Source of the DNA: Enterococcus pseudoavium NBRC 100491
GTDB lineage: Bacteria > Bacillota > Bacilli > Lactobacillales > Enterococcaceae
Reading direction: 5' to 3'
Assembly (NCBI RefSeq): GCF_001544295.1
Contig: NZ_BCQF01000003.1
Location: 1-64,000, forward strand
DNA length: 64,000 bases
How positions within the stretch are numbered: the stretch's first letter is position 1; each line of letters starts with the position of its first letter. The notes under the pieces are model-generated. The model was not told the origin of the DNA. It worked only from the letters and a program-made list of their open reading frames with translations, and made no database searches. Below are positions 43,958 to 53,131 of this stretch, in pieces. The translations under genes were made by a program, and so were the position numbers.

Positions 43958-45682
43958 TTACTCGGCAATTTTACGGATTGCTTCTTCATAAGTGGTGATT
44001 TTTTTAGCTGCCGCTTCATGAGAATCACCCTTCACACCGATATAGAATTTAATTTTTGGTTCTGTTCCTGAAGGTCGGATTGCTAACCAAGTTTCATCTG
44101 CCAACGTATATTTCAACACATCTGATGCCGGCATGTCGATGGCTGTTTCCTTTCCGTCAGCATCAATTGCTTGACCGGTTTTAAAATCTTCAGTTAATGT
44201 AACTGCAACACCAGCAAATTCTTTTGGCGCTTCGTTACGTAAATTCCCCATAATCGTTTTGATTTGTTCCGCTCCTTCAGCACCACTTAAGGTAACTGAG
44301 ATCGTTTTTTCTGCATAATAGCCATATTCTTCAAAAATTTCTTGTAACCCATCATACAATGTTTTGCCTTGTTTCTTATAGTAAGCAGCAACTTCTGCTA
44401 ATAAAACTAGAGCTTGGATCGCATCTTTGTCACGGACAAATGATTTGATCAAATAGCCATAGCTCTCTTCAAAACCAAACATGAAGGTTTGTGAGTTATC
44501 GTCTTCATATTGTTGGATTTTTTCAGCAATAAATTTAAAGCCAGTCAAAACATCGACCATTTTTACATTATAAGAAGCGGCAATCGTCGTAGCTAGTTCA
44601 CTTGAAACAATCGATTTTAGTACTACTGCATTGGCCGGCAAGGTTCCAGCTTGCTTGTGGGCTTCTAAAATATAACGAATCATAATGGCACCGATTTGAT
44701 TTCCGGTCAAGACTTCATACGTCCCATTTGGTAAACGAACTGCCGCACCCAAACGGTCAGCATCAGGATCGGTCGCAATTAATAGATCCGCATCTTCTTG
44801 TTCACCTAATTTGATCGCATATTCAAAAGCTGAATGTTCTTCTGGGTTTGGTGATTTAACCGTTGAGAAATCAGGATCTGCAATGGCTTGTTCCGGCACT
44901 AAAACAAATTTTTCAAAGCCGGCTTGTTTCAAAGCTTTTTCGCCTAGCATTTTACCTGTTCCGTGTAATGGTGTGTAAACTAATTTTAGTTCTTTACCCA
45001 TTTCATTGATTAACTCTTGATTGATGGTTACTGATTTGATTTCTTTCAAATATTCTGAGTCGACTTCTTCACCGATGATATTGATTAGTCCACTGTGTTC
45101 AACTTCTTCATCAGATAAGACTTCCACTTCTAATGGATTTTCCACGTCACGCACAAATTTCGTTAATGCATCCGCATCTTCTGGTGGCATTTGTCCACCA
45201 TCTTCACCGTAGACTTTATAGCCATTGTATTCAGCAGGATTGTGAGATGCTGTAATCATAATTCCCGTGAAGGCATTTTCAAAACGAACCGCAAAAGATA
45301 ATTCTGGTGTCGGACGTAGACTTTCAAAGACAAATGACGGAATGTCATGTTTTGCTAAAGTTTTAGCTGCCTCCATCGCAAATTCCGGTGACATATGACG
45401 TGAATCATAGGCAATTGCTACCCCACGACGTTTCGTTTCAGGATCTTGTGTGTCCATAAAGCGAGCCAACCCTTCAGTTGCTTGACGAATCGTAAAAATA
45501 TTCATCCGATTAACACCTGGACCTAAAACACCCCGCATGCCGGCAGTCCCAAATTCCAGTGGTTTATAAAATGCATCTTTTTTTAATTCTGGGTCTTTAC
45601 CTAGATCTTGTAATTCTTTACGCATTTTTTCATCTAATTTATCCGAATCAATCCATTGTTCATAAACTTGTTCCCAAGACAT
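43958..45682 (-). CDS. pgcA: Alpha-phosphoglucomutase (phosphohexomutase family)
   Basis: A 574-residue four-domain mutase that interconverts glucose-1-phosphate and glucose-6-phosphate, feeding cell-wall polymers and lipoteichoic acid anchors. The phosphoserine loop is GIMITASHNPAEYNGYK, the metal loop ATDPDADRLGAAV, the sugar loop FGFEESYGYL, and the phosphate-binding end is IRPSGTEPKIKFY. The start is the ATG at 45680-45682 (MSWEQVYEQW) with GAGGTG upstream; a longer frame has no support. Confidence 0.95.
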   Translation of the reverse strand: MSWEQVYEQWIDSDKLDEKMRKELQDLGKDPELKKDAFYKPLEFGTAGMRGVLGPGVNRMNIFTIRQATEGLARFMDTQDPETKRRGVAIAYDSRHMSPEFAMEAAKTLAKHDIPSFVFESLRPTPELSFAVRFENAFTGIMITASHNPAEYNGYKVYGEDGGQMPPEDADALTKFVRDVENPLEVEVLSDEEVEHSGLINIIGEEVDSEYLKEIKSVTINQELINEMGKELKLVYTPLHGTGKMLGEKALKQAGFEKFVLVPEQAIADPDFSTVKSPNPEEHSAFEYAIKLGEQEDADLLIATDPDADRLGAAVRLPNGTYEVLTGNQIGAIMIRYILEAHKQAGTLPANAVVLKSIVSSELATTIAASYNVKMVDVLTGFKFIAEKIQQYEDDNSQTFMFGFEESYGYLIKSFVRDKDAIQALVLLAEVAAYYKKQGKTLYDGLQEIFEEYGYYAEKTISVTLSGAEGAEQIKTIMGNLRNEAPKEFAGVAVTLTEDFKTGQAIDADGKETAIDMPASDVLKYTLADETWLAIRPSGTEPKIKFYIGVKGDSHEAAAKKITTYEEAIRKIAE

Positions 45683-45813
45683 GAAACACACCTCTTTCAA
45701 AATTTTCTTACCAATTAAGTATACCATTCCTGTTATATTCAGCAAAGAAAACTTGCAGATTATCACGCTTCAAAAAATTCACTCTTTTATTATTTACGGT
45801 AAAAAGCCATTCG

Positions 45814-45850
45814 CTAAAAAAAGAAAGACATTTCTGCCTTTCTTTCTACG
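45814..45850 (-). terminator. trxB terminator
   Basis: AAAGAAAG and CTTTCTTT form a stem with a ten-base loop; on the minus strand it is followed by a run of T. Confidence 0.7.
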
Positions 45851-45859
45851 TTTCTATAA

Positions 45860-46774
45860 TTAATTTTGTGCTTCAAGATATTTGTATACTTGTTGTCCGG
45901 CAATTCCGCCTTCACCGACGGCAGTCGTGATTTGACGTAAATCTTTTTCCCGGGCATCGCCGATGGCAAAGACACCCGGAATCTTCGTTCTCATTTCAGC
46001 ATCGGTTTCAATCCAGCCAGCAGCATTTGTAATTCCGCTATTTTTGAAGGGCTCAGTTAATGGTTCCAACCCAACATAGATAAATGCACCGTCTGCTGGT
46101 TCTAAATGAACTTCTCCAGTCTTAACATTACGGATTTGAGCACCCGTTACGACCATCTCGTTTCCAACGATTTCATCCACGACACTGTCCCAGATAAATG
46201 AAATTTTTTCATTAGCAAATGCGCGGTCTTGAATAATTTTTTGTGCGCGTAATTCATCACGGCGATGAACGATCACAACTTCAGAAGCAAAACGCGTTAA
46301 ATAAATGGCTTCTTCCACTGCTGAGTCACCACCACCCACAACGATTAAACGTTTATTTCGGAAAAAGGCCCCATCACAGACTGCACAATAAGATACTCCG
46401 CGTCCAGCGAATGATTCTTCCCCAGGAACACCTAGTTTACGATGGACACAGCCCGTCGCAACAATAATCGTTTTAGCCTGATAACTTTTATCTTCAGTAA
46501 GGACTTCTTTATAATCACCATGATCTTTGATATCTTGAACGATCCCATAAGCATTTTCTGTTCCGAATTTAGTGACACCATCATACATTTTCATCGCAAG
46601 TTCTGGACCCATAATTGATTCAAAACCTGGGTAGTTCTCTATCTCGGCGGTATTATTCATTTGTCCGCCAGGTGCCCCACGTTCAATCAAAAGCACCTTT
46701 AAATTTGAGCGCGAAGCATATAAAGCGGCAGTCATTCCTGCAGGACCTGCGCCAATAATAATTACATCATACAT
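45860..46774 (-). CDS. trxB: Thioredoxin reductase
   Basis: A 304-residue NADPH-dependent flavoenzyme that reduces thioredoxin. FAD loop GAGPAGMTAALYA, redox pair Cys130/Cys133 in SYCAVCDGAFF, NADPH loop VVGGGDSAVEEA, and C-terminal FAIGDAREKDLRQI. The length is normal. GGGGGAATGA precedes the ATG. It is monocistronic. Confidence 0.97.
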   Translation of the reverse strand: MYDVIIIGAGPAGMTAALYASRSNLKVLLIERGAPGGQMNNTAEIENYPGFESIMGPELAMKMYDGVTKFGTENAYGIVQDIKDHGDYKEVLTEDKSYQAKTIIVATGCVHRKLGVPGEESFAGRGVSYCAVCDGAFFRNKRLIVVGGGDSAVEEAIYLTRFASEVVIVHRRDELRAQKIIQDRAFANEKISFIWDSVVDEIVGNEMVVTGAQIRNVKTGEVHLEPADGAFIYVGLEPLTEPFKNSGITNAAGWIETDAEMRTKIPGVFAIGDAREKDLRQITTAVGEGGIAGQQVYKYLEAQN

Positions 46775-46837
46775 TCAGTCATTCCCCCGTTCGACCTTAC
46801 TTTACAACCCAGAATATAATCTGTCGATAAATCTGCT

Positions 46838-46892
46838 TTGCGAGTTCTACTTCCTACTTTAGCAGATTAGTAGAATCATGTGCGAAACGACA
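46838..46892 (+). repeat. Structured intergenic repeat, copy A
   Basis: TTTGCGAGTTCTACTTCC onward matches the copy at 20113-20167 (opposite strand) in 45 of 55 bases, all differences being transitions. It folds into the same nested hairpin: TTTGC/GCGAA, TTCTACT/AGTAGAA and an inner stem. It lies in the trxB-yneF gap. Confidence 0.6.
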
Positions 46893-46895
46893 ACC

Positions 46896-46933
46896 AAAAA
46901 AGAAGGGCAATCATCCAACGACGATTGTCCTTT
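46896..46933 (-). terminator. Terminator of the YneF-type gene
   Basis: On the minus strand AAGGACAATCGTC pairs with GATGATTGCCCTT (G-U allowed) and is followed by CTTTTTTGG. Confidence 0.8.
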
Positions 46934-46939
46934 CAAAAA

Positions 46940-47158
46940 CTACTGTTGATTTTTCATTTGTTGCATCATTTGACGAACTTTTTTCTCCGAAGGTTTTTGA
47001 CCCATCGACATCATCATTTGACGTAACATATCCTCATTGATGGGAGGATTCTTTTTGAAATAGTCTTGCATATATTTACGGGCTAAGAAGAAACCGCCAA
47101 CAGCACCTAATAGTGCAGCAATTACTGCGATTAATACTACGATTCCAGTTGATACCAT
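46940..47158 (-). CDS. YneF-family (UPF0154) small membrane protein
   Basis: A 72-residue protein with one N-terminal membrane helix ([23 protein letters not shown]) and a cytoplasmic tail rich in Met, Gln and Lys. The tail motif [24 protein letters not shown] and the [14 protein letters not shown] repeat are the family signature. The function is unknown. The ATG at 47156-47158 (MVSTGIVV) has AGGAG eight bases upstream. It is a single gene. Confidence 0.92.
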   Translation of the reverse strand: MVSTGIVVLIAVIAALLGAVGGFFLARKYMQDYFKKNPPINEDMLRQMMMSMGQKPSEKKVRQMMQQMKNQQ

Positions 47159-47400
47159 TTTCACCGCTCCTTTCCTGACACATTCTTATTCATTTTACTA
47201 AAAGATGTTACAAAAGAAAAGTAATTTTAGGAAACTTCAATTTCATAAATAGAAAATTAATTCTATTCCCATAAGCAGTGCTAGAGACGCTTTACAAAAG
47301 AATTCCAACCTATTTTAAAAAAATGATGAAATCAAGATTAAAATATGATAAAATTCAAAACAATATCTTTCTCGCTGGTGGCTAGTGAAGAGGTGTAAAT

Positions 47401-48210
47401 ATGAGAGAATTTTTGAAATCTGTTAATCGTATTGTCGTAAAGATTGGAACAAGTTCTTTGATCCATCCAAGTGGCAAGATTAATTTTTCCGGCATTGATC
47501 AATTGGCATTTGTCCTAACTGATCTTCGAAATCAAGGTAAAGAAATAATATTGGTCACTTCCGGCGCAATTGGCGTAGGCATGGATAAACTTAAGATTCC
47601 TGAACGCCCACAAGAAATACCGGTCCAGCAGGCGGTCGCCGCCGTTGGACAATTAGAGCTGATGAATATCTATAATCAACGGTTCTTAGTCTATAGCCAG
47701 CAAACGGCACAGGTTTTGTTGACCCGTGATGTGGTAGACTTTCCACAAAGTCGAACAAACGTTATCAATACATTGGAACAGATGATCTCTATGGGAATCA
47801 TTCCTGTCATCAATGAAAATGATACCGTGGCGATCGATGAACTGGAGCATACTAGAAAATTCGGCGACAATGACGAATTATCCGCGATCGTTGCACAATT
47901 AATGAATGCAGATTTATTGATTATGTTAAGTGACATTGATGGTTTTTATTCTGATAACCCATCAAAAAATAAACATGCGATCTTGTACTCCACCATTTCG
48001 ACTATCAACCAAACTTTGATGGAACAAGCCGGTGGTGAAGGCAGCCGCTTTGGTACTGGGGGTATGGTTAGTAAACTAAAAGCAGCCCAAAGAGTTTTGG
48101 CTGCAGACAGCGCGATGGTCCTAGCCAATGGGAAACCTCCCAGAATAATTTTTGATATCTTGGACGGTGTTGAAGTCGGAACATTATTTAAGGGGGAGCA
48201 ACATGAGTGA
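47401..48210 (+). CDS. proB: Glutamate 5-kinase
   Basis: A 269-residue kinase without the PUA domain found in longer forms. It makes gamma-glutamyl phosphate for proline synthesis. Visible motifs are [53 protein letters not shown] and [23 protein letters not shown] precedes the ATG. It overlaps proA by eight bases. No T-box is visible upstream. Confidence 0.97.
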   Translation: MREFLKSVNRIVVKIGTSSLIHPSGKINFSGIDQLAFVLTDLRNQGKEIILVTSGAIGVGMDKLKIPERPQEIPVQQAVAAVGQLELMNIYNQRFLVYSQQTAQVLLTRDVVDFPQSRTNVINTLEQMISMGIIPVINENDTVAIDELEHTRKFGDNDELSAIVAQLMNADLLIMLSDIDGFYSDNPSKNKHAILYSTISTINQTLMEQAGGEGSRFGTGGMVSKLKAAQRVLAADSAMVLANGKPPRIIFDILDGVEVGTLFKGEQHE

Positions 48211-49453
48211 TTTGATGATTCGTTTAGGACGACAAAGTAAATCAGCAGCACAAGAGTTAGGTCAATTAGCGACAGCCCAAAAGAATGACTGTCTGCTACA
48301 GATGGCTAAAGATTTAGAAAAACACACGGCAGACATTTTAGCAGCAAATCAACAAGATTTGAACCAAGCGAAGGCCAACGGTATTCCCGACCCACTAATC
48401 GATCGTTTGCGCTTAACTAAAGAAAGAGTGGCTGAGATGGCTGAAGGTATTCGTCAGGTAGCGGCCCTCCCAGATCCAATTGGTGTCGTAGAAAAAATGT
48501 GGCGAACCGAAGACCAATTGATGGTTGGCCAGCAGCGGGTCCCTTTAGGCGTCATCGGGATTATTTTTGAATCACGACCAAATGTCACGACGGATGCGGC
48601 TAGTCTCTGTTTTAAATCTGGGAACGCAGTAATTTTACGTGGCGGCAAAGAAGCGTTCCACTCTAACCAAGCATTAGTCAATTTGATGCAGCAAACATTG
48701 CAGGATTGCCAATTAAATCCGGCGATGATCCAATTTGTTAATGATATTTCCCATGATGTCGCCAATCAAATGATGCGGTTAAACGAGTATCTCGATGTCT
48801 TGATCCCCCGTGGTGGTGCCGGCTTGATTCAACGAGTCAAAGAGACTGCGACGGTTCCAGTAATCGAAACGGGGACTGGCAACAATCATGTTTATGTGGA
48901 TGCCGATGCCCAATTAGAGATGGCTCGCGAAATCGTTGTTAACGCGAAAGCTCAGCGTCCATCGGTTTGTAACGCGATCGAAACCTTATTGGTTCATGAA
49001 GCGGTTGCAGCAGAATTTTTACCGTTAATTGAAGACGCGTTGGCTTCCCAGAACGTCGCTTTACGTGCAGATCCGCTTGCGCGGGTTCATTTAAAACACG
49101 CCACTCCAGCAACAGAGACGGACTGGTCCACGGAATTTTTAGACTACCTCTTAGCGGTCAAAGTTGTTAGTTCTATTGACGAAGCGATTGCACACATCAA
49201 TCATTATAACTCAAAACATTCTGAAGCAATCGTGACAGATAGCTACCACAACGGCCAAAAGTTTTTAAAAGAAGTTGACGCGGCAGCTGTCTACATCAAT
49301 GCCTCCACGCGTTTTACCGATGGTTTTAAATTCGGCTTTGGAGCTGAAATCGGAATTTCTACCCAAAAACTACACGCGCGCGGACCTATGGGATTGGAAC
49401 ATTTGACTTCTAGTAAATATATTATTTATGGTGATGGCCAAATTCGTACTTAA
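48203..49453 (+). CDS. proA: Gamma-glutamyl phosphate reductase
   Basis: A 416-residue NADPH-dependent reductase that makes glutamate-5-semialdehyde. The catalytic cysteine is in [16 protein letters not shown], and the [13 protein letters not shown] and [16 protein letters not shown] segments bind the cofactor. The ATG at 48203-48205 lies inside the proB end after AGGGGGAG. proC is not in the window. Confidence 0.98.
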   Translation: MSDLMIRLGRQSKSAAQELGQLATAQKNDCLLQMAKDLEKHTADILAANQQDLNQAKANGIPDPLIDRLRLTKERVAEMAEGIRQVAALPDPIGVVEKMWRTEDQLMVGQQRVPLGVIGIIFESRPNVTTDAASLCFKSGNAVILRGGKEAFHSNQALVNLMQQTLQDCQLNPAMIQFVNDISHDVANQMMRLNEYLDVLIPRGGAGLIQRVKETATVPVIETGTGNNHVYVDADAQLEMAREIVVNAKAQRPSVCNAIETLLVHEAVAAEFLPLIEDALASQNVALRADPLARVHLKHATPATETDWSTEFLDYLLAVKVVSSIDEAIAHINHYNSKHSEAIVTDSYHNGQKFLKEVDAAAVYINASTRFTDGFKFGFGAEIGISTQKLHARGPMGLEHLTSSKYIIYGDGQIRT

Positions 49454-49454
49454 A

Positions 49455-49497
49455 AAGCAGCTCACGTCTTAACGGCGTGGGCTGCTTGCTATTTTTC
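49455..49497 (+). terminator. proBA terminator
   Basis: AAGCAGCTCACG pairs with CGTGGGCTGCTT (one mismatch) and is followed by GCTATTTTTC, directly after the proA stop. Confidence 0.8.
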
Positions 49498-49570
49498 AAC
49501 TTAAATTTCACGAACTTATTTTGTGCTCTATTGTGAGGATCTGCTTATTCAAAAATTAGTCACTAAAGAA

Positions 49571-50461
49571 TTATTGGTCTTGAATTTTGTCCAATAAGTC
49601 AGAATCAAATTCCCCAGCCTTCAACATAGCGATTTCAAAACCATACGGTGCGTGCTGATTTTTCTTATCTTCACCGACATAAGGTGTCTCTAAAATCTTC
49701 GGTAATGTCGCTAATTTTTCATGATGAGCGATTTGATTCAAGGCCGCAAAACCAATCGTCCCAAAGCCAATATTGGCATGACGGTCTTTATGCGATCCCA
49801 TCGGATTTTTTGAGTCGTTCAAGTGAATCACTTTTAAGCGCTCTAAGCCGATCACCCGATCAAATTCTGCCAATACCCCATCAAAATCTTCTTTGACATT
49901 GTAGCCCGCATCATTCGTATGGCACGTATCAAAAGTGACCGAAAGTTTTTCATTTAAGGTCACACCATCAATAATGTACGCCAGCTCCTCAAATGTTTTT
50001 CCTAGCTCTGTGCCTTTTCCAGCCATTGTTTCCAAAGCAATTTGTGCACGTTGCTCTTTCGTCAAAACTTCATTCAAGCCTTTGATGATTTGATCCAAGC
50101 CCGCTTTTTCCCCCGCACCAACATGGGCCCCTGGATGCAATGTAATTTGCATGGCACCTAAAGCTTCCGCCCGCATAATTTCATCGCGCAAAAATTGAAC
50201 GGCAAATGGGAACATTTCTGGTTTTTTCGTATTTCCTAGATTAATGATGTATGGCGCATGCATCACGATATTGGACAGTCCATGCTCTTGCATGAAAGCT
50301 TCCCCCGCAGGAATATTCATTTCTTCAATGGATTTACGGCGGGTATTTTGCGGGGCACCGCTATAAATCATAAAGGTTGAAGCCTGATAGCCGGCCGCCT
50401 CTTTTGCTGCACCCAGTAGCATTTCTTTTCCTTTCATACTTACGTGAGAACCAATTAACAT
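49571..50461 (-). CDS. nfo: Endonuclease IV (AP endonuclease)
   Basis: A 296-residue TIM-barrel enzyme with three zinc ions that cuts at abasic sites. Motifs: [75 protein letters not shown] and ILETPY. The ATG at 50459-50461 has GGAGG five bases before it; an upstream start lacks a site. Confidence 0.97.
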   Translation of the reverse strand: MLIGSHVSMKGKEMLLGAAKEAAGYQASTFMIYSGAPQNTRRKSIEEMNIPAGEAFMQEHGLSNIVMHAPYIINLGNTKKPEMFPFAVQFLRDEIMRAEALGAMQITLHPGAHVGAGEKAGLDQIIKGLNEVLTKEQRAQIALETMAGKGTELGKTFEELAYIIDGVTLNEKLSVTFDTCHTNDAGYNVKEDFDGVLAEFDRVIGLERLKVIHLNDSKNPMGSHKDRHANIGFGTIGFAALNQIAHHEKLATLPKILETPYVGEDKKNQHAPYGFEIAMLKAGEFDSDLLDKIQDQ

Positions 50462-50485
50462 AAATACCTCCAAAAAAATTATTTA

Positions 50486-51394
50486 TTATTTTAAGTACAA
50501 CAGTAAACTCGTCATTAACGGTAAACTGATCAAAAAACTGAGGGATGAAGTAAAACCAACCACTTCAGCTCGCATTCCAGCTGTGACGCTGTTAATTACC
50601 CCAAAAGTCGTGATTGGTCCGACTGAAACTAAGCATAAAACTATTTTAATCACACTAGGCAACGGAAGTAGCATAAAGAAAAGGGCTAACAGTAAGCCCG
50701 CTCCATACTTAATCGCTAACAAACGGACAATTAACGATAGGTCTTTCTTGGGCAAACGCAACTCAAGAAATAAACCAATCATAAACATCGATAAAAAGGT
50801 ATTGGCATTCGCAATTGGTTGCGCTAGCTGAAAGATTGCCTGTGGCAAATCTAGTTTGAACAGGCGGATAAATAGCATGACTAGATAACAGACGAAGGGA
50901 ATTGAGCTACCTAATCGAGAAAAAACACTCCGGATGTTTGGCCGTTTTTCATTGCTTCCGCTTAGCCCTTCAATTACGACACTCGAACCACCCGCCAACA
51001 TAATACTATTCCCGATATCAAAAAAAGACAGCAACGGGATTGCTTGCGGCATAAAGCTTTGCATGAAAGGTATCGCAAAATTTCCAATATTATAGCCTGA
51101 AACGCTGTACATCAAAAATTCCCGCTCAACTCGCTCCTGCTTTTGGGATAAAAAGTGGCCGATCACGATCAATAGTAAATTCAACAGCACACCGGCCACA
51201 ATTAGTAGCAATAGTTGACCTTCGACCATTAAATTCTGTAAATTCACAATAATCGCTGCCGGCAAGGTCACGTTTACTACAATCTTTGAAATCATTGAAC
51301 CGTCTTCTTTAACAAACAAATTCAACCGTTTAGTCAGATAGCCTAGTAAGATCATAACAAATAATCCCAATGAGTTTAATAAAACTGCTCCCAA
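50486..51394 (-). CDS. AEC-family transporter, second copy in the window
   Basis: A 302-residue permease with about ten hydrophobic segments. Landmarks: SLGLFVMILLGYLTKRLNLF, MISKIVVNVTLPAAIIVNL, YNIGNFAIPFMQSFM and the C-terminal VSVGPITTFGVINSVTAG. It is diverged from the copy at 15869-16810. The start is likely TTG at 51392-51394, with GGAGG seven bases upstream. It sits between nfo and tyrS, and a terminator separates it from tyrS. Substrate unknown. Confidence 0.82.
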   Translation of the reverse strand: MGAVLLNSLGLFVMILLGYLTKRLNLFVKEDGSMISKIVVNVTLPAAIIVNLQNLMVEGQLLLLIVAGVLLNLLLIVIGHFLSQKQERVEREFLMYSVSGYNIGNFAIPFMQSFMPQAIPLLSFFDIGNSIMLAGGSSVVIEGLSGSNEKRPNIRSVFSRLGSSIPFVCYLVMLFIRLFKLDLPQAIFQLAQPIANANTFLSMFMIGLFLELRLPKKDLSLIVRLLAIKYGAGLLLALFFMLLPLPSVIKIVLCLVSVGPITTFGVINSVTAGMRAEVVGFTSSLSFLISLPLMTSLLLYLK

Positions 51395-51431
51395 ACCTTC
51401 ACCTCCACAGTATTCTGAAACGCTTCCCTAT

Positions 51432-51480
51432 AAAAAATAGAAAGAGGATTGCGCCAATTCAATTGGTACAATCCCTCTCT
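51432..51480 (-). terminator. tyrS terminator
   Basis: AGAGAGGGATTG pairs with CAATCCTCTTTCT (one bulge), followed on the minus strand by ATTTTTT. A second small hairpin lies between it and the tyrS stop. Confidence 0.8.
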
Positions 51481-51539
51481 GACAACTACGCTAAACAGTC
51501 TCCGAGCGGTCTATTAGCCACCGACTGCTTGTGAGCAAA

Positions 51540-52802
51540 TTAAAATTGTAAAACAAAGTATTTTTTCTTCCCACGGCGCACAACGATATATTGTTCAGCT
51601 AATTTATCTTGATCACTTAATGTGTAAGTCAAATCCTGTACACGATCTCCATTGATGTAGATGGCTCCGTTAGTAATATCTTCCCGTGCTTGACGTTTCG
51701 ATTTTTCAATTCCGGCAGTCAGTAAGATTTCAACTAAGTTCAACTCATCTTGAGCCTGAACTTGGTAACTTGGCACATTCTTGAAGCCTTGTTCAATTTC
51801 TGCTCCACTAAGGCTCTTAACATCTCCGCTGAATAAAGCTTCAGAAATATGCACCGCTTGTGCGTAAGCCTCTTCGCCATGAACTAAAACCGTTACTTCT
51901 TTCGCCAAAGCTTTTTGCGCTGCCCGTTGTTCTGGTGCCGCAGTGAATGCTTTCTCAATCGCAGCAATCTCTTCCAAGCTTAAGAAAGTAAAGTATTTTA
52001 AGAATTTAACGGCATCGCGGTCATCTGTATTGATCCAGAATTGGTAAAATTCATAAGGCGATGTTTTTTTAGGATCTAACCAAACGGCATTGCCTTCGGT
52101 CTTTCCAAATTTTGTTCCATCTGCTTTAGTGATCAACGGCATAGTCAAACCAAAAGCTTGTTTGCCTTCTTCCCGCCGGATCAATTCAATCCCTGACGTA
52201 ATATTGCCCCATTGATCGCTACCGCCTAATTGCAATAAGCAACCGTAGCGCTTATTCAACTCGTAGAAATCGTAAGCTTGCAACAATTGATACGCAAACT
52301 CCGTGTAAGAAATACCGGATTCGATCCGACGCTTCACGCTTTCTTTACTCATCATGTAGTTAATTGTAAAGTTTTTGCCGACATCTCGTAAAAAGTCGAT
52401 CAGTTTCAATTCGCCTAACCATTCATAGTTATTGGCAACGATCGCTGGATTTTCTTTATTCTCAAAATCAATGATCCCTGAAAGCTGATTCTTGATACTT
52501 TGCGACCAGCTTTGAACAGTATCCAAAGTATTTAATTGTCGTTCGGCATCTTTAAATGAAGGATCGCCGATCATACCGGTTCCGCCACCGACCAAAGCAA
52601 TCGGCACGTGACCATTTTGTTGGAAACGACGCAACGTCAAGATTGGTAGCAAGTGACCAATGTGCAAACTGTCGGCAGTTGGATCAAAGCCGATATATAG
52701 TTTAACAGACTCTTCATTTAATTGTTTTTCTAAAGCTGCTTCATCGGTTACTTGAAAAATTAAGCCACGGGCTTTTAGTTCTTGAAAAAAGTCTGAACTC
52801 AT
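51540..52802 (-). CDS. tyrS: Tyrosyl-tRNA synthetase
   Basis: A 420-residue class I synthetase. HIGH is HIGHLLPI, the KMSKS equivalent is KFGKTEGN, and the tyrosine pocket reads [15 protein letters not shown] and [11 protein letters not shown]. The C-terminal S4-like domain starts near residue 350 ([22 protein letters not shown]). AGGAGGACAAG precedes the ATG. I looked for a T-box upstream and found none. Confidence 0.97.
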   Translation of the reverse strand: MSSDFFQELKARGLIFQVTDEAALEKQLNEESVKLYIGFDPTADSLHIGHLLPILTLRRFQQNGHVPIALVGGGTGMIGDPSFKDAERQLNTLDTVQSWSQSIKNQLSGIIDFENKENPAIVANNYEWLGELKLIDFLRDVGKNFTINYMMSKESVKRRIESGISYTEFAYQLLQAYDFYELNKRYGCLLQLGGSDQWGNITSGIELIRREEGKQAFGLTMPLITKADGTKFGKTEGNAVWLDPKKTSPYEFYQFWINTDDRDAVKFLKYFTFLSLEEIAAIEKAFTAAPEQRAAQKALAKEVTVLVHGEEAYAQAVHISEALFSGDVKSLSGAEIEQGFKNVPSYQVQAQDELNLVEILLTAGIEKSKRQAREDITNGAIYINGDRVQDLTYTLSDQDKLAEQYIVVRRGKKKYFVLQF

Positions 52803-53083
52803 TTCTTGTCCTCCTAAATTTTATTAATGACCCTTACTATAATCAGTTGGGCCGATACTGATTAAGCGTATCATTTCCAATGATACATACTCCCCCATAT
52901 TAACTGAAAAAAACTGGAAATAAAAGCCATTCGCTAGATTTCTTTAAAGTTCGGCCTGAATAAAAATCAAGCGGACCAAGAAAAGACCGCAATATAATAA
53001 TGTTTGTTTTGTATTAGTTAACAATTAGTTGAAGTTTTGATTACAAACATTGTATCCGCTTGTTAATAGAAGCAAAACTTTGC
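52803..53083. other. Intergenic stretch between divergent tyrS and the PBP gene
   Basis: Holds a short hairpin GTATCAT/ATGATAC near 52867-52886 upstream of tyrS, and the PBP promoter at its right end. AAAAGCCATTCGCTA near 52924 also occurs near 45793, upstream of pgcA. No gene or riboswitch is recognisable. Confidence 0.35.
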
Positions 53084-53089
53084 TATAAT
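53060..53089 (+). promoter_or_regulatory. Promoter of the class A PBP gene
   Basis: TTGTTA (53060-53065) and TATAAT (53084-53089) are separated by 18 bases, about 40 bases before the start codon. Confidence 0.6.
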
Positions 53090-53131
53090 TCAACAGATAA
53101 TTAAAATGAATAGAATTTAGAGGTGGACTTT

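Noticed and set aside
45793-52940. AAAAGCCATTCGCTA repeated near 45793 and 52924
   Set aside because: A 15-base match with no extended similarity or shared structure; it may be chance or a promoter-region coincidence.
52803-53060. A tyrosine T-box ahead of tyrS
   Set aside because: The GGTGGNACCGCG-type sequence is absent; only a small hairpin is present.
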